Shown: positions 9,902-17,045 of the stretch, piece after piece
Layout: every line of letters begins with the position of its first letter
Position numbering within the stretch: the first letter of the stretch is position 1
NCBI GenBank assembly: GCA_963842775.1
Contig: CAWJHQ010000010.1
Location: forward strand, 1-64,000
Direction of reading: 5' to 3'
Source of the DNA: R-RK-3 sp963842775
GTDB taxonomy: Bacteria; Pseudomonadota; Alphaproteobacteria; Rhizobiales; Rhodomicrobiaceae
DNA length: 64,000 nt
Notes under the pieces: model-generated
The model's input: the letters and a program-made list of their open reading frames with translations, nothing else
The model's database searches: none
Told to the model about the DNA's origin: nothing
Program-made: the position numbers and the translations under genes

Positions 9902-9996
9902 GGATGCACCGTAAGGCTTGAGCTTACCGCTCTATCTAGCTGAATTTGCGCGTCCCGCAAGCCCGTTGAAGGCGCAGGGGCGCTGCGGAAGCCGCC

Positions 9997-11085
9997 TCAG
10001 GCGGGCAGCTCCTTGGCCGTGATGGTGAATGCCATCTGGTCCGTCTCGCGCGGATCGAGCATCGCATCGCCCGTCCGCGCCAGCGGATATTTCAGCGCGG
10101 GCACCGGCGAGGCGCCCGACTCCGGCAAGGTCAGGCCGTTCGCCATGTTGTAGGCGACCCAATTGCCTTCCCAGCCGCCGAACAACGTCACCCGCGCGGC
10201 GACGATCTTGGCGTCGGTCAGCATGAGATTGCCGGGCGGCTCCGCGCGCATTGCGCGGCGCACATCGGCGGGGTCGACCGGCACCCAGCCATAACCCTCC
10301 AGCCAGACTTCCGCGCGGCAATGCTCCGCCTCGCCAAGGTTTTCCGGCGTGGCGCCCAGGCTTTGATAGCCGAATTGGGATGGCGCGATGCGAAGCCCGT
10401 GGATGGTCCGGGCGGGCAGGCCTGAGGCGCGCGCCAGACCGACATAGAGCGTGTTCAGGCGATCGCAGGGGCCGGGCCGCGCCTTGCCCGCGCCGCCTAG
10501 CACGCCGCCGGCGACGTATCCGTCGGACACCGCGCAGTCCTCCGTCTCGACGATCCATTCATAGATCGCCTTGGCCTTGCCGAGATCCGTCTTGGCCTTC
10601 TCGGTGATCCGCGCGGCGATCTCCGCAAGCGAGGCGTCCTCACGCGCCGGAGCGGTGTATTGCTTCACGTCCGCTTCGGTGAGCGGCTTGATCTTGCGCG
10701 GCCTGGTGAAATCCGTCAGGCGGTCGCGGGTTCCGGCGTGGCTGTTCACCGTGCCGAAAGGAGCAGCTTCGGTGTCCGGCCATTCGAAATAGACCATTTC
10801 GGTGCCGGTCGCCTCGTCGCGCTCCAGCCGCGCCACCTTGGCATTGGTCTTCCAGTCGCAGCCCTGCGGGGTGGACCATTCCTCCTCGATGACGGAGGGC
10901 ACGGGAATCCAGGCTTGCGTCCGGCCTTTCGGCTTGCCGACCGCGACATGGGTGATGATCTCGAATTTGCGCCACGGTCCCGGTTCGGGGATGAACCGCT
11001 CCTGCGCGCGGACGCGGCCCGGCAGCACGGCCAGGGCGGCCAAAGCTCCGCCGGCTTTCAGAAAGTCACGCCTGTCCCCGGCCAT
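9997..11085 (-). CDS. Tat-exported transglutaminase-like protein
   Basis: About 362 residues. The N terminus MAGDRRDFLKAGGALAAL is a twin-arginine signal (RRDFLK), ending near VRAQE, so the protein is probably exported folded. The transglutaminase/protease core has the nucleophile in PGPCDRLN, histidine in EAEHCRAEVWL and aspartate in VPVDPADV, the usual Cys-His-Asp order. The start at 11085 was chosen because AGGA precedes it; a GTG five codons upstream is possible. Substrate unknown. It stands alone, 95 bases upstream of leuD on the same strand. Confidence 0.88.
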   Translation of the reverse strand: MAGDRRDFLKAGGALAALAVLPGRVRAQERFIPEPGPWRKFEIITHVAVGKPKGRTQAWIPVPSVIEEEWSTPQGCDWKTNAKVARLERDEATGTEMVYFEWPDTEAAPFGTVNSHAGTRDRLTDFTRPRKIKPLTEADVKQYTAPAREDASLAEIAARITEKAKTDLGKAKAIYEWIVETEDCAVSDGYVAGGVLGGAGKARPGPCDRLNTLYVGLARASGLPARTIHGLRIAPSQFGYQSLGATPENLGEAEHCRAEVWLEGYGWVPVDPADVRRAMRAEPPGNLMLTDAKIVAARVTLFGGWEGNWVAYNMANGLTLPESGASPVPALKYPLARTGDAMLDPRETDQMAFTITAKELPA

Positions 11086-11343
11086 AGCCTGTCCTCGCAC
11101 CGCCCGGCGCGGTATTCGCGGGCATTATAATGCGGGGTGCTGGCTGTCGCTGGGATGAACGGGATGGCGGCCAAGCGGCGTTTTGCTGGATTTGTGGCAA
11201 ATATCCAACATCTTTCGATGCGGTAATGTTTCGAAATGCGCGCCGATGAGGCCCGGCTGGGAGCAATTGAGGCGCTCCAACATATCTTTTTATAGGAAAT
11301 TGCCGCTATCATTCGGTAAGGACCGACCTCTTGGAGCCATATC

Positions 11344-11790
11344 ATGGCCGACTTGATTCCAATCGACGAGAAGACCTTTGTGAGCGGGCAAATACAGCCC
11401 GAGGATTTCGAGGAGATCGCGGCGGAAGGCGTCAGGCTGATCGTCATCAACCGGCCGGACGGCGAGGCTCCCTTCGGCCAGCCGACCGCGAAGGAATTGG
11501 AAGCGGAGGCCGCCCGGCATGGCATCGCGGTTCTCAATCTGCCTTTCACCGCGCCGACCCTGACGCCCGAGCATGTCGCGATTTTCGCCGAAGCCCTGAG
11601 CAACGCGGATGGCAAGATCCTCGCCTTCTGCCGCACGGGAAACCGGTCGTCGATGCTGTGGGCGGCGGCGAACATCGCGCTTGGCGCGCCGCTCAGCGCG
11701 GTGATCGAGCAGGCGGCCGAGGCCGGCTACGATCTGAAGCCCGCCGCCCATTTCATCCGTGATCTGGGCAATTCGGCGGTGATCGAATAG
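11344..11790 (+). CDS. TIGR01244/DUF442-family phosphatase or sulfurtransferase
   Basis: 148 residues, cytosolic. The catalytic loop FCRTGNRSSMLWA is a Cys-x5-Arg motif of the dual-specificity-phosphatase/rhodanese type. The N-terminal SGQIQPEDFEEIAAEGVRL matches the DUF442 beta-lactamase-hydrolase-like family. GGAG precedes the ATG. In other bacteria the family is linked to sulfide oxidation or sulfur transfer. Here its end meets the 3' end of the ars operon from the opposite strand, with only two bases between the stops. Reaction not determinable from sequence. Confidence 0.88.
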   Translation: MADLIPIDEKTFVSGQIQPEDFEEIAAEGVRLIVINRPDGEAPFGQPTAKELEAEAARHGIAVLNLPFTAPTLTPEHVAIFAEALSNADGKILAFCRTGNRSSMLWAAANIALGAPLSAVIEQAAEAGYDLKPAAHFIRDLGNSAVIE

Positions 11791-11792
11791 CG

Positions 11793-12215
11793 TCACTTGT
11801 TTTGGGATCGTTCGGGAGGCGGTATCACCTCGCCGTCTTCTTTTACAAACGATCCGATCATCGGATTGGGCAGAATCTCGAGAACGACCTCCGACGGCCT
11901 GCACAGACGCACCCCTTTCGGTGCAACGACGATCGGCCGGTTGATGAGGATGGGATGCGCCAGCATGAGATCGATCAGCTCGTCATCCGTCCACCTGTCA
12001 TCCGCCAGGCCGAGCTCGTCATAAGGGGTGCCCTTCTGGCGCAGCAGCGCCCGTGGCGTGGTCCCCATGGCTGAAATAAGCTGGGTCAGTCGCTCTCGCG
12101 TCGGCGGCGTCTTGAGATATTCGATGATCTCCGGCTCCTCGCCGCTTTGCCGGATCATGGCGAGCGTATTGCGCGACGTGCCGCAGTCAGGATTGTGATA
12201 GATGGTGATCGTCAT
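11793..12215 (-). CDS. arsC: Arsenate reductase, glutaredoxin-coupled type
   Basis: Reduces arsenate to arsenite using glutathione/glutaredoxin. 140 residues. The catalytic Cys is in YHNPDCGTSRNTL, the family's usual position near residue 11, and the later substrate-binding arginine is in LINRPIVV. It is the last gene of the ars operon, 3 bases after aqpS, with GGAGTG before its ATG. The operon therefore encodes two unrelated arsenate reductases, which use different electron donors. Confidence 0.95.
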   Translation of the reverse strand: MTITIYHNPDCGTSRNTLAMIRQSGEEPEIIEYLKTPPTRERLTQLISAMGTTPRALLRQKGTPYDELGLADDRWTDDELIDLMLAHPILINRPIVVAPKGVRLCRPSEVVLEILPNPMIGSFVKEDGEVIPPPERSQNK

Positions 12216-12218
12216 GTG

Positions 12219-12917
12219 TCACTCCGCGGGCTGGGGCTCACCGCGCGCAACGGTCTCTCCGGACCCGGTGAGAACACGGCAAATGTAAAGCGCGCAAGCT
12301 GCGCCGAGCAACTGCGCCACTATGAAAGCAGGCGCATCGGCAAGCCTGATGCCGGCGAAGGTGTCGGAAAAGGCTCGCGCCAGCGTCACCGCCGGGTTGG
12401 CGAAAGATGTGGATGCCGTGAACCAATAGGCGGCGGTGATGTAGAGGCCGACAACGGCTGGAATGGCAGGCGGATTGGCGCGGCGTGTCAGCAGGATCGC
12501 AGCGATCAGGCCGAAGGTGGCGACCCATTCCGAAAACCATTGCGAGGGGCCCGACCGCAATTTTTCGGACAGCTGAAACACCGGCTCGTCGAACATCAGA
12601 TGCGCCGCCAGCATTCCGGCGAGGGCTCCCGCACATTGAACGCCCATGGTCGCCAGGGCAGCGCCAACGGACATCTCGCGCTTGAGCAGGAACACCCCGG
12701 TGACCGCCGGGTTGAAATGCGCGCCGGAGATCGGCCCCAGCATGGAAATGAGCACGAACAGGATCGCTCCCGTCGGCAACGTATTGCAGAGCAGCGCCAG
12801 GGCAAGATTCCCGCCCGCCAGGCGCTCGGCCATGATGCCGGAGCCGATGACCGTGGCGAGCAGGAATGCCGTGCCAAGACTTTCTGCAAGCAGCCGCTGT
12901 GACAAACCAGTGTGCAT
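12219..12917 (-). CDS. aqpS: Aquaglyceroporin AqpS-type channel
   Basis: MIP-family channel of about 232 residues with six membrane segments and the two half-helix boxes NPAV: HFNPAVTGVF and FANPAVTLARAF. In rhizobial ars operons AqpS replaces the ArsB/Acr3 efflux pump: arsenite formed inside flows out down its gradient (known from Sinorhizobium meliloti). That fits here, because no pump gene is present. The start at 12917 follows LMW-type arsC by 4 bases. An upstream extension of the frame overlaps arsC2 and is ignored. Confidence 0.92.
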   Translation of the reverse strand: MHTGLSQRLLAESLGTAFLLATVIGSGIMAERLAGGNLALALLCNTLPTGAILFVLISMLGPISGAHFNPAVTGVFLLKREMSVGAALATMGVQCAGALAGMLAAHLMFDEPVFQLSEKLRSGPSQWFSEWVATFGLIAAILLTRRANPPAIPAVVGLYITAAYWFTASTSFANPAVTLARAFSDTFAGIRLADAPAFIVAQLLGAACALYICRVLTGSGETVARGEPQPAE

Positions 12918-12921
12918 CTCT

Positions 12922-13434
12922 TCACGCTTTTGCGACGGGCTTGGTCTTGCCGATCTCATCCAGCTGTTTCTGTAAGGCCAACCGGTCGAGCGATGTGGTC
13001 GGCAGTGACACGAAGATGTCGATACGATGATGGAGCATTCGGTAACTGTCAGCGAAGGCAAGCCGCTTCTCGGCCTCATTCCCCTCCGCGACGCTTGGAT
13101 CTGGCACGCCCCAATGCGCCGTCATGGGCTGTCCCGGCCAGATCGGACAGACTTCGTCGGCGGCGTTGTCACAGACCGTGAACACGAAGTCCATTTTCGG
13201 CGCATCGCGCGATGCAAACTCGTCCCAGGATTTTGAGCGAAGTCCGCTTACGTCGTAATTCTGGTTTCGCAAAAGATCGAGCGAATAGGGGTGGACGCTG
13301 CCTCGAGGCGTGCTTCCAGCGCTGAAGCCACGAAACTTGCCGCGTCCCAAGCGATTGAGGATGCACTCTGCGATCACCGACCGCGCCGAGTTGTGGGTGC
13401 ACAGGAACAGGACGTTGAACATATCGCCGGACAT
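12922..13434 (-). CDS. arsC: Arsenate reductase, low-molecular-weight phosphatase type
   Basis: About 170 residues. It starts MSGDMFNVLFLCTHNSARS with the Cys-x5-Arg phosphate/arsenate loop (CTHNSAR). WDEFASRDAPKMDFVFTVCD carries further family residues, and WGVPDPS has the general-acid aspartate. It probably uses thioredoxin or a similar dithiol donor. Two ATGs are possible, at 13440 and 13434; GAGGAG lies six bases before the second, so 13434 is preferred. Third gene of the operon. Confidence 0.93.
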   Translation of the reverse strand: MSGDMFNVLFLCTHNSARSVIAECILNRLGRGKFRGFSAGSTPRGSVHPYSLDLLRNQNYDVSGLRSKSWDEFASRDAPKMDFVFTVCDNAADEVCPIWPGQPMTAHWGVPDPSVAEGNEAEKRLAFADSYRMLHHRIDIFVSLPTTSLDRLALQKQLDEIGKTKPVAKA

Positions 13435-13444
13435 CGGCATCTCC

Positions 13445-13931
13445 TCATGCGCGCTGAGCCGGAGAACAACATGCGGCATTGGAGGATGACGTTACAGCCG
13501 GCGTGGCTTGGGGTTCACAGCAGGCTGCGCCACTTAACTCCTCGATGGCAGCGCTCTGGCCGTAAACCGTGCTTTCGCCATGCGTATAGAAGGTTTCCCA
13601 GATCACGCCTTGCGGATCGGCGACCCACTGCTTTTCCGAGCGCGCATAGCAGCAGGTGGTATTTTCCTCGTTGAGGGTCGGCCGGTTTGCTTTGGCGAGG
13701 CGCTCGAAAATCACCCCAAGCTCGGTTTCGGTCCTCGGCCTGGATGCCCAGATGCTCGATACCGCTCGCCCGGCCGCGCGCCGATATGGCGAAGTTGACG
13801 CGCGGGTCTTCGAGCATCCATTTCGCGTAATCGGGTTTCGTGACCGTTGGTCCGGCGGCGAACAGCGCCGAATAGAAGCGCGTGCTCTCTTCCAGGTCGT
13901 TCACGGACACATGAATGTGCAGCCTCTTCAT
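13445..13931 (-). CDS. arsI: ArsI/CadI-type metalloenzyme, C-As lyase (one frameshift)
   Basis: Vicinal-oxygen-chelate (glyoxalase-fold) dioxygenase. ArsI cleaves the carbon-arsenic bond of trivalent organoarsenicals such as methylarsenite. The N-terminal half reads MKRLHIHVSVNDLEESTRFY and HLGIQAED; the C-terminal half, in another frame, reads TTCCYARSEKQWVADPQG and GESTVYGQ. The adjacent cysteines TTCC are the As(III) ligands of ArsI. The break is near 13730 (one extra base). A Cys-rich tail (GAACCEP, NAACCSP) is unusual. The start ATG overlaps the arsR stop as ATGA, indicating coupled translation. About 162 residues when repaired. Confidence 0.9.
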
Positions 13932-14287
13932 ACGCGGCTCCTCCTTTTCGAGACAGGGGCGATGGTGACGTCTTCGGAATTGCAGACCGGCGCACAGCTC
14001 CGGGTTTTGCCGCAGCAATTTTCGGTGAGATAGGCGACGAGCGAATTCATCGACGAAAAATCGGCGGCGTAGATGAGCAGCCGGCTTTCCCGCTGCTGCG
14101 TCACAAGACCGGCCCTGACCAGAGCCTGAGTATGGAAGGTGAGCGACGATGGCGGAATGTCGAGCTTGCCCGCGATCACGCCCGCAGACAGCCCGTCCGG
14201 CCCTGCCTCGACAAGCAGGCGGTAGATTGCCAGCCGATGTTCATGACCCAGAGCGGAAAAGGCCGCGACGGCTTCGGGGTGCTTCAT
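13928..14287 (-). CDS. arsR: ArsR-family arsenite-responsive repressor
   Basis: Winged-helix repressor of about 119 residues, first gene of the ars operon. The helix-turn-helix is around IAGKLDIPPSSLTFHTQAL. The C-terminal NCCGKTRSCAPVCN gives four cysteines that could bind As(III), similar in position to the C-terminal thiol sites of some proteobacterial ArsR proteins. The start at 14287 (MKHPEAVAAF) follows AAGGGAG; an upstream start would add nine residues. Release by arsenite would de-repress arsI, both arsC genes and aqpS. Confidence 0.94.
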   Translation of the reverse strand: MKHPEAVAAFSALGHEHRLAIYRLLVEAGPDGLSAGVIAGKLDIPPSSLTFHTQALVRAGLVTQQRESRLLIYAADFSSMNSLVAYLTENCCGKTRSCAPVCNSEDVTIAPVSKRRSRV

Positions 14288-14338
14288 CACCACTCCCTTC
14301 TCGATAGCCGTCACAGCTTAGTGCGGGTTCGTCACAAT

Positions 14339-14356
14339 GACAATACTAGAATTGTC
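14339..14356 (-). promoter_or_regulatory. Candidate ArsR operator
   Basis: Perfect inverted repeat GACAAT-(6)-ATTGTC about 52 bases upstream of the arsR start, in the only intergenic space before the operon. Position and symmetry fit a repressor site, but no binding consensus was tested. Confidence 0.4.
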
Positions 14357-14527
14357 GTACGATTGGAATTGTTTGGTCCCCAATGTGGAGCGCATCGGCG
14401 TAGAACTGAAGTGGGCCGGAACCGGACCATGCCGTCGGCAGACTCTCCGGCAGCATGAGCGGTTCCGGCCACGAAAGCCGAATGGTGAGGCCGATGCGCG
14501 GGAGGTTGATCGCATCGGCCCCGCACA

Positions 14528-15007
14528 TCAGTCCGGAATTTCCGGCTCAACGAGCATGCCAAGCTGGATCAGCGACTGTTGCCAGCCCAGATAGCAGGCC
14601 TCCACGGGAATAACCGCCGGCAGGCCCGTCTGCTCTATGTGCACCTCGGTTCCGACGGAGACCTGCTTCAACTCGACAGTCACACGGATTTCGCCCGGCA
14701 GATTCGGGTCATCGAAGCGGTCGGTGTATCGGATGCGCTCGTGAGGAACGAGCTCCAGATATTCGCCGCCGAACGACATGCTTTTGCCGGTGGTGAAGTT
14801 CGTGAACGACATCTTGAATGTGCCGCCAACCTTCGCATCCGCGTGATGGACTTTGCCGGTGAAGCCGTTGGGCGGAAGCCATCTGGCCATGGCGTCGGGA
14901 TCGATGAACGCCCGATAGACCTTTTCCGGCTTGGCCGCCAATACCCGGTGCAATCGAACGGTGTTCGTCGCGCCGGCGTTCGGTTTAGGAGGGTTTTTCT
15001 TGGCCAT
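14528..15007 (-). CDS. SRPBCC (AHSA1-type) domain protein
   Basis: 159 residues, START/AHSA1-like helix-grip fold. It has VRLHRVLAAKPEKVYRAFID at the N terminus, WLPPNGFTGKVHHADAKVGG, and a C-terminal GWQQSLIQLG helix typical of the family. These proteins bind hydrophobic ligands or act in stress responses; the ligand here is unknown. It is often found beside ArsR-type regulators, and arsR is close by, but it lies upstream of the ars promoter and is probably separate. ATG at 15007. Confidence 0.9.
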   Translation of the reverse strand: MAKKNPPKPNAGATNTVRLHRVLAAKPEKVYRAFIDPDAMARWLPPNGFTGKVHHADAKVGGTFKMSFTNFTTGKSMSFGGEYLELVPHERIRYTDRFDDPNLPGEIRVTVELKQVSVGTEVHIEQTGLPAVIPVEACYLGWQQSLIQLGMLVEPEIPD

Positions 15008-15127
15008 GATCGTCTCCGTCTTGTTAATTCACTCTGGGGAGGCATGCTCCTACCCTAAAGACGTTTGGGCGACGCGCCGGCCGACAGGCGGTCGACAATT
15101 TTTTTGCCAGGCCGGCGGCGCTGGCCG

Positions 15128-15547
15128 TCATTCCCGGCTGGCCAGGCATGGATCAAGCACGATTTGTTCCGGGTCCAACTGCCGGAATCCTCCGGCGAAG
15201 GTGACGACGTCACCACGGCCCATGCCATTTGTGCTGTAGGTGACGCATATGATTTTAGGATTTGGCTCCTGGCACATGATCAGATAGGCAAGCGCCCCGT
15301 CAGCGGATACGCGCGATAACTTGCCCCTGGCAGCAAGATTGAACCGGACCTCGGTGTTCGGCGCTTTGCTTGCCCAGCCTCGGACATCCTCGCATGAGGC
15401 CGTCAAATCCGGAAAATCCTCTCCGTAACTGAAAGGCGTATTCTTCAACGACTCTTCGCCGCTGGACGGCCCGCTGACCAGGATCAACGCCGCGCTCGCC
15501 GCAAGCGCAGAAAGTTGGATTGCTTTGGAGATAGAGGAGCGATGCAT
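15128..15547 (-). CDS. Hypothetical secreted protein
   Basis: 139 residues with an N-terminal signal peptide: MHRSSISKAIQLSALAAS followed by a hydrophobic core and likely cleavage near SGPSSGEE. The mature part has three cysteines (ASCEDVRGW, LIMCQEPN, LDPCLASRE) and one internal Cys in PKIICVTYS. Periplasmic location inferred. No family recognised. No operon partner. Confidence 0.7.
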   Translation of the reverse strand: MHRSSISKAIQLSALAASAALILVSGPSSGEESLKNTPFSYGEDFPDLTASCEDVRGWASKAPNTEVRFNLAARGKLSRVSADGALAYLIMCQEPNPKIICVTYSTNGMGRGDVVTFAGGFRQLDPEQIVLDPCLASRE

Positions 15548-15646
15548 CGGGATGTTCTTCGGTTGAATGTGGAAGGCGCTCGGCGGACGGCCGATCTGGG
15601 GTCGAGCGTCCGGAGGTTATATCGACGCTTTCAGGCGCTAACAGGA

Positions 15647-15688
15647 CCTAGTGGTACGAATCTAACAATTCGCACCACTAGGTTTTTT
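15647..15688. repeat. Long imperfect hairpin with T-run
   Basis: CCTAGTGGTACGAAT (15647-15661) pairs with ATTCGCACCACTAGG (15668-15682), 15 bp with one mismatch and a 6-base loop, followed by six T on the plus strand. It looks like a terminator for plus-strand transcription, but both flanking genes are on the minus strand. An intergenic palindromic repeat is more likely. Confidence 0.5.
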
Positions 15689-15694
15689 ATTGAT

Positions 15695-15775
15695 GGATCG
15701 AATTAACCTGACATTTGAATAGGTTGGCCCTTGCCTGAGTTCGCGCGACCGGGACTTAAATGTCAGGTTTGATCC
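15695..15775. repeat. Inverted repeat pair downstream of kinase gene
   Basis: GGATCGAATTAACCTGACATTT (15695-15716; first arm) is matched in inverted orientation by AAATGTCAGGTTTGATCC (15758-15775). The arms differ by a short gap. It directly follows the hairpin at 15647 and ends two bases before the stop of the nucleoside-kinase-like gene. Could be a small palindromic mobile element or a strong minus-strand structure. Confidence 0.5.
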
Positions 15776-15776
15776 A

Positions 15777-16277
15777 CTAGAGAAGACCTCCGCTTATTTG
15801 CAGTATCTCGTCGACCGTGGCACGCACTGGTTTCCTCGTGTCAATTTCCCGATCGGCCGATTTCCTCAGCAGCGGCTCAACCGCCAGTATGAGATCCACG
15901 ACCTTTCGCCGCTCTTGCGCGGCATGCCCGTACCCGCCGGGGGAGCGGGTCTCGAGACGCTCGACGATGGTTTCGACAGGAGCGGAGAGCAGGATGATGC
16001 AATCGATCAAAGGGAAAAGTCGACCCATGTTCTCGGCGCACCCGCTGATGAACAACGTCCCCTCTTCCGAGCCGGAAAGGAGGTCGCGGACGCGGTTCTC
16101 CCGCCACACCCAATCTTTCCCTTGAACCGGCGTCAGACCATCTGACGGGGCGGCATCGATCCATTCAGACCATTCGGGCGTATCGAGGTCGTGAGCCGGA
16201 TAGCCCCGGGACGCCAATTCCTGGATCACCGCGCTTTTTCCGGTTCCGGACATGCCTGTAATCAAAACGCGCTTCAT
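15777..16277 (-). CDS. P-loop kinase-like protein
   Basis: 166 residues. The N-terminal LITGMSGTGKSAVIQEL is a Walker A loop of the nucleoside/shikimate-kinase class. DLDTPEWSEW follows, with the acidic substrate-binding region of small kinases, and a predicted lid region includes RLETRSPGGYGHAA. Related proteins are annotated as AAA or adenylate-kinase-like ATPases; the substrate is unknown. ATG at 16277 with GGAGAG upstream. Alone on the minus strand between palindromic elements and the sortase. Confidence 0.82.
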   Translation of the reverse strand: MKRVLITGMSGTGKSAVIQELASRGYPAHDLDTPEWSEWIDAAPSDGLTPVQGKDWVWRENRVRDLLSGSEEGTLFISGCAENMGRLFPLIDCIILLSAPVETIVERLETRSPGGYGHAAQERRKVVDLILAVEPLLRKSADREIDTRKPVRATVDEILQISGGLL

Positions 16278-16390
16278 ATCTCTCCGCTTGATGCCGACGC
16301 GTTAGCCGCGGCCGAGTGCGAAATGCTAGCAGAAACACGTCAGGCGTGGCGGCCCCCCGCCACACCCAGAATCACGCCTGCCCGCGCAGC

Positions 16391-17039
16391 CTAAAGCGGC
16401 GCGGTCGTCTGCATCTCGCCGGTCATCTGCCGCCCTACCATCTGCGCGCGAACCACATAGCGCATATCGCCCTGCGTCGCCGCGTCGAGCGGCCAGCAGG
16501 TGGAAAGCACCAGCCAATGCCCCTCCTCATGCGCGTCGATGCCGGATGCGTCCCACGGCACGATTTGCGCGTCGGCGATACGGAACCAGAAGATGGTACC
16601 GTCGTCGCGCGTGACGCGGATCTGGTCGCCGGGACGGACATCGCGCAGGAAGCTGAAATGCGTGTCGCGATGCGCGGCGATCACCGAGGAACCGGCCTCG
16701 CCCGGGGCGGGGGTGCCGTCCAGAAGGCCGGGGCCGAAGGCGAGCGCCTGACCGCTGCCGCCCTTCAGCACGATGGCGCTGGCGCCGAGCCGGGGGACTT
16801 CGATCCGGGCGACGGGCCAGGTGTCGGCCCAGGACCATGGCTTTGACCGGTTCGCCGGCCGCAAGGCTGAGATCGAAGGCGCGTTCGAGGAGAATCTGCG
16901 CCACCACCGCCTTTGCGTGGATGGTGGCGCCCTTGGCTATGAAGGCGACGCCGAGCAGCGCCGAAAAGGCGGCAGCCGCCATCGCCAATCGCGATGCCGG
17001 CCGCCGTCCACGCATGAATTTCGCCGTTTCGGTGAGCAT
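16391..17039 (-). CDS. Class GN sortase (one frameshift)
   Basis: Membrane-anchored transpeptidase that cuts an LPxT(G/A)-like sorting signal. The first frame carries an N-terminal membrane segment (LAMAAAAFSALLGVAFIAKG) and LLERAFDLSLAAGEPVK. The second carries PWSWADTWPVARIEVPRLG, the catalytic His in AAHRDTHFSFLRD, Cys in LVLSTCWPLD and a following Arg in MRYVVRAQ. The break is at 16842-16844 (one surplus T on plus, A on the coding strand). Repaired length is about 216 residues, normal for GN sortases of Gram-negative bacteria. It starts 6 bases after the stop of the VIT/vWA gene, so the two form an enzyme-substrate operon. ATG at 17039 is preferred to a GTG at 17045. Confidence 0.92.
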
Positions 17040-17045
17040 CCCCAC

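Noticed and set aside
15647..15688. Terminator for a neighbouring gene
   Set aside because: The T-run is on the plus strand while both flanking genes are on the minus strand.
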